Position numbers and translations under genes: made by a program. A stretch of DNA of 64,000 nt from Silurus meridionalis. Its lineage: Eukaryota > Chordata > Actinopteri > Siluriformes > Siluridae. The stretch spans positions 16,720,311 to 16,784,310 of the forward strand of contig NC_060904.1 in NCBI RefSeq assembly GCF_014805685.1, given 5' to 3'. The notes under the pieces are model-generated. The model was given only the letters and a program-made list of their open reading frames with translations, was not told the DNA's origin and did not search any database. Below, piece by piece: positions 44,776-57,469 of this stretch. Positions within the stretch are counted from its first letter, which is position 1; each line of letters starts with the position of its first letter.

Positions 44776-44866
44776 AATATTTTACGAGTTGGCATGTAAG
44801 TTTGAGAAGCTTATCAAATTGGAGCCTTCTGAAGCTTGTGTCCACCTAAATATCAAGAAAACATCT

Positions 44867-44921
44867 ATTCATCTATCCATCCATCCATCTATCCATCCAT
44901 CCACCCATCCATCCATCCATA
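44867..44921. repeat. (CCAT)n microsatellite
   Basis: About 13 CATC/CCAT units with a few variants. Confidence 0.9.
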
Positions 44922-45999
44922 ACACTCCATGAGACACCTTTGTAATGGAGCTGTCTCTCTGTTTACACATTAACAAAACATAACGCCTAGACATCTTTCT
45001 GGTGTAATGTGCACATCTATCGTCTTCCTCTGGTTTCGACCTTGCTGAAGGTTTTGTGATTATAGATATTTTTGTGCTTTTGGCCCTGCTGCTTTTTCTG
45101 ACACCAGTTTCTTGAACAATCTTAATAAAGCTACAGTACTTTCTTCTTAGAGTCGAACACTTATGTCCTATGTGTCAATTAAAATGTTCCTGTGTTGTTC
45201 AAAGCTTAGCAAAACCACTTAAAATAGTACAAATGCAGAAAAAGGGGTTATTTTATAATAATTAGGAAAAAACTGAGCACTTTCAGTACAAGTGAATGAA
45301 ACACAAACATTAAAATTGCTCTGCCTTACAAGCTGCTGTTCAGGCAAGAGAATGAGTGTGTGATGAATATTTAAGAATGGTGACTTTTATTTCAGATGAA
45401 ACTACAGTAAATCATCATTCCTCACTTTTATGTTTCTGTTTGAGTATTCAGTGAGGCTGCACCGGATCTTGAGTCAAATGCATCGTTTTGAAAAATGCAC
45501 TAGCCTGGGAGCTTATAAAACCTGTTTCTAAGCAAGTTTTTCTTCTCAGAAATAATCTGCACAATGATTCATAGCTGAGCCAAACAACAGGATGCTTTTG
45601 AGATTGGTGAAACCATTGAGTGGACACTAGAGATCATTTAAACACTACTTGTGGCAATTTGTCATTGGATATATTACTGTTCTGAATATATAAACCATTT
45701 CAGCCATGACAAAATAAGATTAGAGCACTTGAGTAGATGGATCTAAATGAGATGGAAATCTGTGGTGGAGTGGAGATGAAGGATTGCACCAATTGGCGGT
45801 TGGTTGAGGTCAGTTTTGGCACCAGGGCTTTACACAACAGCCTTGATTATAGAGGTTCATCAGACTGGAGTAGAAATTAAGGACTCTCAGCCTCGAGATG
45901 TGATCATCTCCCGGGAGAATTCTCTACTTGCAGCATTTGCAGTCGCACAAAACATTGTGGTAAGACACTTTAGCAAGGAATTGGCCACTTCTCTCCATG
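44922..45999. other. intergenic, nothing recognised
   Basis: AT-rich. The 91-codon + frame at 45804-46079 has no recognised domain in its first half. Confidence 0.4.
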
Positions 46000-46300
46000 G
46001 TTACCACTTGTTTAAACTCCAATTGGACCACTGCAAGACCTTACCTTGCAGACCCTACCTTGTGGATCTTACCCTTTAAATGAGCCTGAATGGAGCTGTT
46101 TTCAATCTCCCCTCAATCTCACCCTGTTGCTAAATTTCCTCCACTGGCTTCTTGTAGCCTCCAGCATTAGATTTTAAATGCTGATGTTTTTTCTAAAAAG
46201 ACAAAAAAGAACCATCCCCCCCATCTACATCAAGAAAATTCAGCTGATGCACAGCCCTCTGTAGCTGAGAGCCCAAAAAAAAGCAATATTAAAGATGCTG
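46000..46300 (+). mobile_element. L2-type LINE relic, very decayed
   Basis: With frame changes the + strand gives LFKLQLDHCKTL (for SRLDYCNSL), NGAVFNLPSISPCC (for NAAxFNLPxFSHVTPLL), ISSTGFL (for LHWLPV) and KDKKEPSPPIYIKKIQ. This order matches the L2 block also seen at 27696-28440. Confidence 0.45.
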
Positions 46301-46882
46301 TTTAGATTTGACTGATGTTCTTAATATCTCTTGACTGTCAGTCATGTCAATCATGGATGTGGAAGAGGGTAGTTAGAATCCAAGTGTTTGGTCACCTACT
46401 AGAACAGCATGAGAAGCAGTTTAAAAATGTTCACTGGTTTTAACCTTGCTGGTTGGTAGCTGATGGGTGAAAAGGGGAAAGGATGTTAGTGGGCAGGAAT
46501 TGGCAAATAACCAACATTGGAGGAGGAATCGATTGAAGATAAAATTCAAGAATCTCTCTGGAACCAAGCTGACTGTCTTAAAAGGAGAGACGCATTGTGT
46601 AATGAACATGCCGTTATGTTTTTTTAGCTTAGCCGTACTTTAAGATGGTACATTGGCCTATTTGTACTAATACAAAATGAGTATTATAAAAGGTGCAAGT
46701 GGTTCTTCCAGATAAAAGCATTGGACAAATTCTGTAGGAGTCAATTTATTAAGTTAATTCATCTGGAAATAAAAAAAAAAGATAAAAAAAAACAACCAGT
46801 CATCATTTGATGTGCACAGTAAAAGAATACTTTGGGTGGCTATGGATATGTGTAATATTTTAGACATGCATAGTCTTGTAAA
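46301..46882. other. intergenic, nothing recognised
   Basis: A-rich runs near 46770-46795. No other feature. Confidence 0.4.
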
Positions 46883-47068
46883 GGGTGGTGGCTTAGTAGT
46901 TAAGGCATTGGACTTTGGATTTAAAGGGTATGAGTTCAAATCCCAGCCATGCCAAGCTGCCACTTCAGGTCCACTGAGCAAAGTCCTTAACCCCATATCT
47001 GCTCAGTTGTATGAATGAGATAAATGTAAGTCGCTCTGGATAAAGGCGTCTGCCAAATAGCAAAAATG
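46883..47068 (+). repeat. tRNA-derived SINE, best-preserved copy
   Basis: A box 'tggcttagtagttaaggc', B box 'gagttcaaatcc', body 'ccatgccaagctgccact' and 'gagcaaagtccttaacccc', tail 'gagataaatgtaagtcgctc' then 'tggataaaggcgtctgcc'. The tail equals the 3' end of the L2 relic at 27696. Confidence 0.85.
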
Positions 47069-47619
47069 TTTTGGACAGTGTGCACACAATGTCCAAATTT
47101 CTTTCAGTCGAGCACTTAGAAGGAGCCAAATGGACGCTGAAACACAACAAAAAACAGAAACAGACTAAGAGGGAAAAGAAATTGCCTTATGCACTGGTGA
47201 CCTCTACACCACCGAAATACAGGTCTATATTCTACAATCTATCAATAAATATTCCATTTATAACTATTCCAAGGGTTAAAATATTAAAGACTCATGATCC
47301 CTTTAGATCTTTCTTTTTCAATCTGCACCCCTCAGGCAAGAACAGGACGAAGCCCACATATTTCTGGGGACGATAAAAATGAGAAAAGCTGTCTATCACA
47401 TGTCCAATAGTGAATCATCAGGACCCTGACTGATAACCAGCAGAATTCAATGAACTATTTCGAAGTCATTTCCACAATGTTTTAAAATACCAGGTTGTAT
47501 GGTTGTTAGACTAGATTCTGTAATATCTACCCAAATATTGAACTAGTTTCCAATAAATCCCTTCAAAACTTCATTTATGGACCAGTGTCCTTTATTTTTC
47601 TGCAAAAGCCTCTTGAAGA
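47069..47619. other. intergenic, nothing recognised
   Basis: A 101-codon + frame (47071-47376) without domain. Unique-looking. Confidence 0.4.
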
Positions 47620-47880
47620 CGTCTTTGTCTTTGCATCATCCAAGAAATACCTGCAGCGTCTGCATACAAATCTGAGGCTTTGTTTCAGACTTGTTAATTA
47701 AACCCCACAATTCAGACACCTGCCTGCCGATGTTCGAACAATGCATAGTGGGCGTCTGGATTTCCAACAGGGGGATTCAATCAGACTCGCAATCAATATT
47801 AACTCGTCATGAAACCTCTTGCAATCAGAGGCAATTTAGGCTAATGCCAGTTTTTATACCTGTACATAAAACGAATATTA
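47620..47880. other. repeat-free island, candidate conserved non-coding element
   Basis: Mixed composition with 'cttgttaattaaaccccaca', 'cagacacctgcctgccgatg' (E-box) and 'gaacaatgcatagtgggcg'. No repeats. Conservation untested. Confidence 0.3.
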
Positions 47881-49209
47881 CAGCTGCTTCCTTCTCTTAG
47901 CTCCTACCCTACAGCTCTTTCTTTTAGCTCATGACTTGGCTTGTGTTGGCTATAACATTCATGACTGGCACACGGTCACAGGCCAAAAAAGAAAAGAAGC
48001 AAGGACTGCTGGGTCGATCAGTGGAGAGGAAGTGTGAGAAAGAAAAGCAGTCTGCTGGAGAGAGATAAAAATGTTTATGATTTCGAGAAAAGGACCATGA
48101 AGCCTGCATGCATGCTGTGTCCTTGAGCCATGCGTTTAACCTGTTTTAGGGGAACGACAAACTGCAGCATTTCAAGGTATCAAATGATTTACTGTGTTAT
48201 TGTATTCCTAAGACAATTCCATTCCAGGTTCAGTAATGAAATATTAATTTGACATGCAATTATATAAAGAAATCATATTGTACTTATGTGAACCCCATAA
48301 CAACGTGTTTGAACTTAAAATAGTGTAAAATAGTGTTATTATTATTTAATACCTTAAATCTGTTTGAATTATTACATATTTTATTTGGACTTAATAAACT
48401 TCGCCATAAGACACTTTATTCATTATATAGGTTTAAAGATTAATACAAAAACTAAAACTACCATTGGCTTATTTCATTGTCAACTAATCCTACTTACACA
48501 AGTACAAAATATGGGGAAAAGTGTAATAAACCTGCCAACATTCATTCCCCTATTCAAATGTGTCTCCACTGAGCCAAGCTCAGGGTGATTTATTACCAAA
48601 TTAAAACACTGAACTTTTCCAATTCCTCATTGTTCATACCTTGTGTCACAGCCAAGTTCCCTTGAGGTCTGGATTTGTGGTTAAAAAAGTGTGACTTAGG
48701 CATTAACATGTTGCCAAGCACTATGGTATTGTGGCGAGACCACTGCTTATAGCATTGATGCAGTAATAATGCATAAACCAGAATTGGAGAAATTCAGAAA
48801 AAATAAATGTCAAGAACAAAATTCTGTGGGTGAACTTTTATTTTTTGTTGACATCTTTGAAATGTCTGGCAAAGTGGAAGAAGTGCATAATAGCATCCAA
48901 CAATTTAGACAACTAAACATTCAAGATTGAAATTGCAGTCCTTCAAAAAAAAAACAAAAAAAAAAACACTGCACTTGTCAATCTGTCCTATTAGTACAGC
49001 TTGATGGAAAGCAGAGAATTTTTTGACAGAAAGCTTCGTTTGCAGTGTGCAGCTTTCGGTGCTGAGAGAAGCACAACGTCTCATCACTGGCTCATTGAAA
49101 AACATTGAATTCCTTCTTTGCTGGCAAGCGAGGCTGAAAGGGGGGAGTGTATCGATACTAAAATGTGTATGAGTCATTTAAATAAAATGAATCCTAATTG
49201 TTTATATGA

Positions 49210-49213
<4 letters not shown>
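47881..49213. other. intergenic, nothing recognised
   Basis: AT-rich. A-rich runs at 48946-48966. Confidence 0.4.

Positions 49214-49280
<67 letters not shown>
49214..49280. repeat. (TA)n microsatellite
   Basis: About 30 TA units directly before a Tc1-like element end. Confidence 0.95.
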
Positions 49281-49282
<2 letters not shown>

Positions 49283-49285
49283 CAC

Positions 49286-49555
49286 ACTCACCGCCACTTT
49301 ATTAGGTACACCTGTCCAACTGCTCATTAACGCAAATTGCAAATCAGCCAATCACATGGCAGCAACTCATGGCCAAGATGATCTGCTGCAGTTCAAACCA
49401 AGCGTCAGAATGGGGACGAAAGGTGATTTAAGGGACTTTGAACGTGGCATGGTGGTTGGTGCCAGACGGGCTGATCTGAGTATTTCAGAAACTGCTGATC
49501 TACTGGGATTTTCTTGCACAACCCTCTCTACAGTTTACAGAGAATGCATAAACCG
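49286..49555 (+). mobile_element. Tc1-like element A, 5' end and N-terminal transposase
   Basis: Begins with the end 'tcaccgccactttattaggt'. The + strand then encodes VRMGTKGDLRDFERGMVVGA, RRADLSISETADLLGFSCT and TLSTVYREC, the paired-like helix-turn-helix of a Tc1-type transposase. It stops abruptly at about 49555, where a different element begins. Confidence 0.8.
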
Positions 49556-49815
49556 GTTCACCACTGTTCCTTTCTTGGAGCACTTTTGATACACTGACCA
49601 CTGAAGACCAGGAACAGCCCACAAGAGCTGAAGTTTTGGAGATGCTCTGACTCAGTCGTCTAGACGTCGCAATTTGTCAAAATCGCTCAAATCCTTACGC
49701 TCGTCCATTTATCCTGCTTCCAACACATCAACTTTAAGGATGAAATGTTCACTTTCTGCCTAATAAATAAATCCACTCACTAACAGGTGCCATGATGAAG
49801 ATAATCAGTTATTCA
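49556..49815 (-). mobile_element. Tc1-like element B, 5' end, antisense
   Basis: 'cggttcaccactgttccttt', 'cttggagcacttttgataca', 'agaccaggaacagcccacaa', 'ctgactcagtcgtctagacg', 'cactaacaggtgccatgatg' is the antisense of a second Tc1-like family, the one at 23243-23600. It is joined head to head with element A. Confidence 0.75.
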
Positions 49816-51121
49816 CAATGTTATAATGTATATAATGATAATGTATTATAGAATTGATTGAATGAAAGAATACTTTATTCTGTCTTAGTAAAGAAACAAT
49901 TGCTAACCTTCTTACGTTCGCTGAACATTGAATTTATTTGTGCTGTTTTTTTTCCCACTTTGGACTCAAATACCGCTAGAATTTCTGTCCTGCCAGAACA
50001 GTCTTTTTTTTTTACCCTAAAAGTGTGACGTATTCAGGGCCCAAGGGCTTTGCATGAATACAAAATGCTCTGACCACAGTAGACAGTTGAGCCCCAGAGG
50101 GGTTTTTATGCAACTTCTCAGATTGAGTCAGTGTGACTGCTCGAGGTGCTGCTTGTGTTCTTGTGCCGGTGTGTAGAGAACAGAACCGTCACCAGCTCAG
50201 CAGTCCCCCGGAATGCATGATTTTTAGGGGGATTTTTATTATCTAGTTTAGAATTTAGTCCTAATTTAGTCATTTCCAATTCCACTCGCAAAGTTCTTTC
50301 CTGTCAGCAAATGTTTTGGTGTAGTACATTTATTGTATTTTGCTATAAGATGCATGAAACTAGTCAACATTATTTCAACCGCAGCTCATAGAGTATGTCA
50401 GGGAGAGTGTTAACTTTTGTCTCTCTTTATATACAACTGCTGACAGGACCCTAAACTAGACTCCTGATTTACATAAAGACATTACAACAAAGAAAACAAG
50501 GGCAATTATGCTTTTCTGGAATGGTAATTGCTGATTGTGTCAATGTTTTTTTCTTGTTGTGCCCCAATTGGCAGCCCCAAGTGTATGGAACTGCAATAAG
50601 ATGTCCAGTCTGTTCCTCTAATGTTCTCCCAGGCACGTCTATCCTTTTATAAATGAGTAACCACCAATACCAGCTCAATGCATCCACTTCTGCACATCTG
50701 AGACCAACTTCAAACTGGGTTTTGTGTTGTAGAGCTCATAGTGCTCAGTGTTGCCACTAAAAAACTGGTACTGATCTTATGTTGTTTGTGTTCTGGCTGC
50801 ATATTAAATGAAAGTGTCCTCACCACCTGTCTGCAGGACAAACAGCTGTTAAAAGTCCAGGATGATGAGGGTTAGATCTTAAATCTTTGGAATCTATTTC
50901 AATTTTATGAAGGATCTTTCTCATATCTGAATATCTGACATAAGATAATGTGCTATCAATAACATTTATAACAAAAGGTTAGGATTTAACCTTTTATAAA
51001 ACCCCTCTTTTTTTCTTTATTTTCTTTATTTGATTTGATTTTTTTCCCCCAAAAGAGCACTATATAGACTTAGGAAGTTTTTTGTGGTTTTAATTTTCTG
51101 CTCCTGTAACAAGAATCAATA
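49816..51121. other. intergenic, nothing recognised
   Basis: AT-rich with T runs near 49947 and 50006. No coding signal. Confidence 0.4.
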
Positions 51122-51612
51122 TATACACTATTTTTAAGTTTTTCTGAACACCTGGTCATATGTATAATATGTGCATTTTGAGCATTGCATTCCACATTTC
51201 ATCCCAATTTACTCTTAGAATTCTTTGAGGAAGATGTTTTACTCGATTTCAGAGTGTGCATATGGAGATTTGTGCTCATTCAGACACAAGGCTGTTAGTA
51301 AAATCAGGTATTAATGGAGGTGAGGTGAGGTGAGGAGTTCTGGGGTTCAGTCAGTATTTCCCATTCATTTCAAAGGTGTTCAACAGGGTTGGAGCTCTAT
51401 AGCAGGAGATCTTCCACTCCTACCCATGTAAAGCACATCTTAATGGAGTTTGCTTTGTGCAGAGGGGCTTTGTCATGCTGGAACAGGTTTGTCTCTTAGT
51501 TCAAGTGAAGGGAAAATTTCATTCTCCTGCATTCAAAGACATTCTGTACAATTGTGTGCCTTCAGCTTTGCGATTACAATTTTGGAAAAACCCACATGTG
51601 GCTGGGAAAGTG
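51122..51612 (-). mobile_element. Tc1-like element, nearly full-length non-autonomous copy
   Basis: Antisense order is complete from the 3' end ('tgaacacctggtcatatgta', 'gagcattgcattccacattt') through 'caaaggtgttcaacagggtt', 'ggagctctatagcaggagat' and 'ggctttgtcatgctggaaca' to the 5' part ('aaacccacatgtggctggga'). Transposase frames are broken. Confidence 0.75.
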
Positions 51613-54604
51613 TACGTTGTGCATTTCTTTGTTTCTGATATGCCTAAAGTGCTCCCTGCACCCTCTTGCAGAAGCAGAAAGAAGCAGCTCAGTAATTACA
51701 TTTCTTTTAGCCATTACAGTTTCTGCATCAGCAAAAACGGTAATGGCTCGAGGAGTTATGCATTTGTGCAAAGTAGTACAAATAAAACGGGTTTCGAATC
51801 TCTCGCTCGTGTTCTTCGGCCTGCAATTCATTCATTTTCATCTGGATTAGTTCCATTGCTGCAGTACATTGTTGTAATGCCACGGTCCTTGGCGCTAGAC
51901 CATAGTAGCATCATGAGTGTCTGCTTCAGATCATGATACTGTAAAAAAAAAAAAAACTAAGAAAACATGAATCCGCCTGGAAATGCACCACAAAAACATA
52001 AATGCCATTAGCCCATGGGCTGATATAAACTGGGTGGCACTGTTGTTCCAGGAACTAGCTTTAGGGATGGCAGGAATGAGTACATCACTTGTTTTCCAAG
52101 CTTAAGAAATAAGCTCTTTAGATACTCCCTACTTTTTTACCATGCAACCAGTGCCTTATAAGATTCAAATTAGTGAAAGAAACGGACCAGATGGCATCCA
52201 TAGAGGTGTGCAGTCTGTTATACTCCAACTGTACAGTAAACAGAGCAGGGATTCTATAAAACACACACTACAGATGGGTTAATCCTGCGATTTAATGCAA
52301 AGACGTCCCTCCTCACATGGGTTATTCTGATGCATGGCAGGAAACAGCTGCATGCCATAGTGCACTTCCCAAGTGACTGGGAAGATGAGACTGTTGGTGA
52401 ATCAGCAGATAGCAGACTTTGAGTTGGTAAACAGAAAACATAATGATGTTCCCAGAGAAGTCAGAGGGAGCAGGCAGGAGAAGGTAGTCAAGCAGAAATA
52501 AGTTGCAACAAAGCTGCATAAAACTTTTTTTTATATATATAGTGGTGGCAGGTGGCAAAGAAACAGATGGCGGCATAAGTAGAGACTCTGTCCAGCAATA
52601 GGGGAGAGAGTGATACCGAGAATCGTTCATTCATCTGTTAGATAGAACCAGAATGGATGGCACACTGATTCTGTGTGGACAAGTGTTCGGATATTATGAT
52701 TATTTTTGCAGCAAATATTGGAGGACACCGTTGGACCCACTAAAGCCTGGGCAGCGTTCCCACTCAAGTCCTCCACAACCTGCTCACTAATGCTTAATTA
52801 GTCTACTTCAATAATCAACATTTTTACACCAATCATTTTAACAATATCTCAAGGATTTGTGGCTTGTGTTGGGAAAATATCAGTGTAGCAATTTGTCTAA
52901 AAAGCCAGGGAATAAACAGCCCATTAAAAGAAGGCATGCTTTGCTATATTATGGAATAGAGAAGCAACAGACCAAGCTAGGATCTAAGCCATGAGCAGAT
53001 GTCCGGTTCCAAGTGACTGTGCAGCAGGTAAATCGTTTCTGGGGATTAGCCTTATATTCGGCTTTCCTTCCACAGCAAAGTCTCTCTATAGCAGGAAAAA
53101 AAAAAGAAAATAGAAATGTATCCATAATAGAAATTATAGAGTGCGAAAAAAAACAAAAGCACACAAGTTGTTAGTGTGAGACACAGTTTCTTGGCAGTTT
53201 CTTTGCTTACAGTAATTCACACAAACAGTGGTGTTTTCCTTTTTTTTTTTTTGCATGGCTAATTAACTAAACATGGTTGAATTAGCTACAAGTGGATTCT
53301 GAGAAGCTGCAGGTAGAAGCAAAAATAAAATTAGGTTAACACATAAAATATGAGATGGTTTGTAATGAAGTCATGTAAACAAATTAGCTCAGCTCTATAG
53401 GGAACATTTCAAAAAGAAAAACATGATGACATACAAAACATGTGCCTTTAATGTACTTCTGTGTTTGTTTGTTCTGGTTAGTTTAGTGTTATCACTGTGT
53501 ACTCTATTGTACAGTATATGGTTGAAATGACAGCAAAGCCATTTGACATTTTTTAAAAAACACTTTGTAGGAGGATTTTGGGCACTAGTATCTACAAAAA
53601 AAGCCTAAGTAATAACGGTCCTAAAATTTATGGCTAACTCTAAACATTATATTTGCTGGTTCATGAAAATGTTTATGAACTGACCCAGTGCCCAGGATTT
53701 CCATTTGAACCAGTGCCCAGGATTTCATACCTGTGTTTGAAGGCAAAGAGAATTTTTTTTGTTAAAGGCAGAAAAATGGTACCATGTATTTTATTTATAT
53801 TTAAAACCACCATTATGTCCAGTCTTCTACCTTCAACGAATGTGAAAGATACAGAAGATATAAGAGGTTGTGTCTGTTTGTCACATCTGCTTAATCTAAG
53901 TTGTTAACGAGGGTAATGATACTGACTTTGACATCATGTTGCAAGTGTAGATCAGTGTAGAACTATACACCCATGCCTTAACAGACATCTAGTGCGAGAG
54001 CTTGGAAAACTCTACCCATTTGTCTGTTGTTTTTATTACATTTTAGATAAAACATTTTATGTTTCCCTGAATATTTTCAACTCAGTTTTTTCTGTCTTGG
54101 TTTTAAGCAATCTAAAGATTTGCTCAACTCATTACCTTCTGTATGATCTCTTTGGAGTGCTCCTAAATAGTTCGATTTTAGTGCTTTCATACTGCTGACC
54201 TGATTCCTAATCTGGTTATTACCTCATAACAGCTAGACTGAGCCACATTTTCCTTCCTCTCACTGTGAATACAGCTGTGCTATTGACCTGTTTCCTGGTA
54301 CCAGTCACCCCTGGGAAATAATTTCTTTTTTTGTTCAGACAGTGAGCCATTTATGCAAATAGAAACTTCAATGATGCAAACAGAGGGAATATATTTTTTC
54401 AATAATTTGAACTTTTGTTTCACCTGGTCCAAGGAAAGTTGTGGAAAAGGGCTAATTGTAACTATAAATATACAGTAATGCTTTGGGGTTTAACGAAAGT
54501 TTCGGCAGCATTCTGAACTCTTTATGTAATTAAACTAATGAACTTAAAAGTATAAGGAACAAACTTATAGCCACTAAAGTGCCAATATATATATAATTTT
54601 ATAA
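51613..54604. other. intergenic, nothing recognised
   Basis: Three kilobases without a recognised repeat or gene. The 159-codon + frame (51457-51936) begins inside the Tc1 relic and has no domain. A run near 51943-51955, T run near 53241, and a small tandem duplication 'ccagtgcccaggattt' at 53684 and 53710. Confidence 0.4.
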
Positions 54605-54672
54605 AACATTAACAGCTTTATCTCTGTGAAGCTACTTTGAGACAGCGATCTACAAATCAAAACTAATTTATT
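54605..54672 (+). mobile_element. retroposon 3' end scrap
   Basis: 'ctctgtgaagctactttgag' and 'acagcgatctacaaatcaaa' resemble the 3' end 'ctgtaaagctgctttgagataatgt' of the retroposon at 10508-10990. Confidence 0.4.
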
Positions 54673-54749
54673 TGATTTATATTAAATAGCATATCATATA
54701 ATACATGTATAATAATGTGCAAACTAGGATAATATAAATAAAACCAGTA

Positions 54750-54750
<1 letters not shown>

Positions 54751-54801
<51 letters not shown>
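54751..54801. repeat. (GT)n(AT)n microsatellite
   Basis: A short GT run followed by about 18 AT units. Confidence 0.9.
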
Positions 54802-54803
<2 letters not shown>

Positions 54804-55139
54804 CATTAATTTTTTATTTTTATTTTTTGGATTGCTGGTTTATCTAATTTATTTCTTACTATTGCTTCATTATAAACCTTATATATTTGACAGCCTAATA
54901 GCTTCATGCATCTGCTACACGCCATTAGTTGTATGTACAAATGATGAGACAGAAAGCTAGAGACAAATATTCCCCTTTTATAAATGCCCAAACTAAAAAC
55001 AGTCTCTCTTCTCTTTACTGCAGCGTGCATCAAATCTGTCACATGACACACTTTTACTTATTTAGATTGACTTAATAGATTTAACAATGTTCGGGTATTT
55101 TGTTGATTTTTTTGATGAACTCGTAACACTGACATTTAG
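54802..55139. other. intergenic, nothing recognised
   Basis: AT-rich, no feature. Confidence 0.4.
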
Positions 55140-55400
55140 ACGTCAGCAAATTATAACCGCTCTCAATCCTCTAATGTGTCTGAAGATGTGTCTGGGTATA
55201 GTCATTCATTTATGCCTTTAATTTATGGAGGACGATGTTAAATGCTTCATCTACGTCCAGATTAACTCCCAAATGCTCCTTCCTGTGTATTAAAATGTAA
55301 AAAGCCAGCGGTAACTGTAGCTTACACGCCTGGGCTTTATTAATTCAGCACCATGGACAGCTCTTAAGAGGCTCACACACTTTCTCTCATACTGAGAGGT
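55140..55400. other. repeat-free island, candidate conserved non-coding element
   Basis: Unique mixed-composition sequence ('tggaggacgatgttaaatgc', 'gggctttattaattcagcac'). No coding signal. Weak candidate. Confidence 0.2.
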
Positions 55401-55602
55401 TCATTGTCCCCCTCCCTCCTCCACCTCCCACCTCCCCCACCAAAAGTGCTGTGGAACATGAATCAGGAACACACCTTTGGAAACATGCATTTGTTTCAAT
55501 TTTTCTGAAATGTACTAGCTCTGGAGTTTTGATCCACCAGAATACCACCAGAACTAGGAGTACACCATAAGTGGCATGCTAGGTCATCACAAGGTATCAT
55601 GT

Positions 55603-55604
<2 letters not shown>
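55401..55604. other. C-rich patch and unique sequence
   Basis: Pyrimidine-rich stretch 'ccccctccctcctccacctc' near 55408. Otherwise nothing. Confidence 0.4.

Positions 55605-55658
<54 letters not shown>
55605..55658. repeat. (CA)n microsatellite
   Basis: About 26 CA units. Confidence 0.95.
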
Positions 55659-55662
<4 letters not shown>

Positions 55663-56885
55663 CATAGTCAAACAACCTTGCTATATTTATAAAAGCTGGG
55701 GAACCAAAGAACTGCAGGTCTGCAGGTCAATGTATTATTTATTGTGCATTTTGCTTTTTGTTTTTTGTAAGCCACAATCCAAATATACATACAGCACATT
55801 TCAGAAAACATCATTTTTACTCTTGCAACAGGTTCAGCTCATTACTAAGAAAAGGAGGTACGAAAAGACCCTGAGACGGTGAAAATGGAGCGAGAGAGAG
55901 AGAAAGAGACATACTTATGAGACAAAGAGGAAAATAAAGTAGTTTTTAACCCAAAATATGACTCGTATCTTACATACAGTTAGGTCTCTATAGGAAGGTC
56001 AACTGCTCTGAAAACTGTGTGTGTAATATTCGGAGAGACATTAGTTAATGAGTCAATTAAAATAAACTAGACGCAAACAAGCAACAGCAGCAGCAGAAAC
56101 TCACTCAATCAACAAACAGCACAACTGAGAGTGTCATATACTTGATATATACCAAATGTCATACACTCAACTTACACCCCCCCTCCCCCACCAGCCAATT
56201 CACCAAAATATTTTTAGAATGAAACTCTTCCATGGTGTACAAAAGGTTGGAGGCACTGGTCTAATGAAACCCTTATGTTAGGAAAAGACAGGGTTCAGGG
56301 TTCTTTATATAAACTTTATTCCCCACAGGGATAAACTGAAGAACCCTTACGAGTTCCTCATTTTTTAGAATTATTATTTTTTTAAATCAGAATGTAACCT
56401 TCGAGTTTAGTGCTAATTTGAGACCAAATTCTTCAGGAGGTATTTAAAATAGTTCACAAAACCTTCCTGGGTTCCCAAGAGTAACAAGATGTGACATTTT
56501 AAAGGTTTATTTGGTTTAGAAAGGTGTTTTTTTCTGCTTAAAAGACTGTTGCAACTAATAGCACTGAAGGATAATTTGGTAGAGTTCAAACATGCAGTAA
56601 GAGTTCCCAAGGGTTCTTTTCAAGGCATATTTGTTCTTCGAGTTTGTTTACTGGTTCTACAGTACCTTTTTTTTTTTTTGAAAGTGTTAGGGGTTGTAGA
56701 GGGAGACGAGCAAATTATAATTTTTTGGTCCTTTTAGGTGGGATTTGAAAAATAAAGTTTGAATATTAGTTTATTATTTGAATAGTGTTCCTGGTTAGCT
56801 TAATTATTTGGTTGTTTGGAGACTTTCTAAAGAGGCTCCACATCAGTGGACACTATCTAGAGCCTAGAGGTATGAGCTAAAGGAC
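55659..56885. other. intergenic, nothing recognised
   Basis: AT-rich with a T12 run near 56668. No repeats or genes recognised. Confidence 0.4.
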
Positions 56886-57062
56886 ATTTTACATTTGTGG
56901 CATTTGGCGGACGCCCTTATCCCAGGCAACATACAACTGAGCAGTTGAGGGATGCTTAAGGGTTGCTGAAGATTCCAGCAGGGCAGCTTGGTGGCACTGG
57001 GACTTAAAATCATGACCTTCCATTTAGAAGTTCAACATCCGAGCTATCGCTGAGCTGGGAGT
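56886..57062 (-). repeat. tRNA-derived SINE, antisense
   Basis: Starts with the reversed tail 'catttggcggacgcccttat', then 'caactgagcagttgaggga', 'agcttggtggcactgggact', and a decayed reversed head to 'agctatcgctgagctggg'. Confidence 0.75.
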
Positions 57063-57469
57063 TTACAATGGTTATTGGTTTATAAAGTTTGTTTCCTAAG
57101 TTTAAAAGATTCTGATTTTGATATAATTTTTGCAGTATACATTAAAGCCAAGCATTCACAGGAATTCTATAGATGCTCATTGGTAGTTTGAGATCTCAGA
57201 GTTTTACTTGGAACTGAAGGATTCCTTATTGGCGCAAAATGTGTGTTCTTTCTCGTTGAAAAAATGTATTATCATTTTTTTGAAGAATGTATCATATCTA
57301 TCATGTTGTTCTTCAACATCTATATTAAGCCGGCTTATTGGTCACACTATAGGAAATGCCAGTAAAATGTTGCACAGCATGTTAGATCATTCAATAACAG
57401 ATTACGTGTGTGTGCGTGTGTGTGCGTGTGCTCCGTATCAGATTGTAGGATAAAGATCCTGATAGTCAA
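57063..57469. other. intergenic, nothing recognised
   Basis: Short GT-rich run near 57405-57430. Nothing else. Confidence 0.4.

Noticed and set aside
51457..51936. 159-codon + frame as a gene
   Set aside because: Its first third is antisense Tc1-like sequence and the rest has no recognisable domain.
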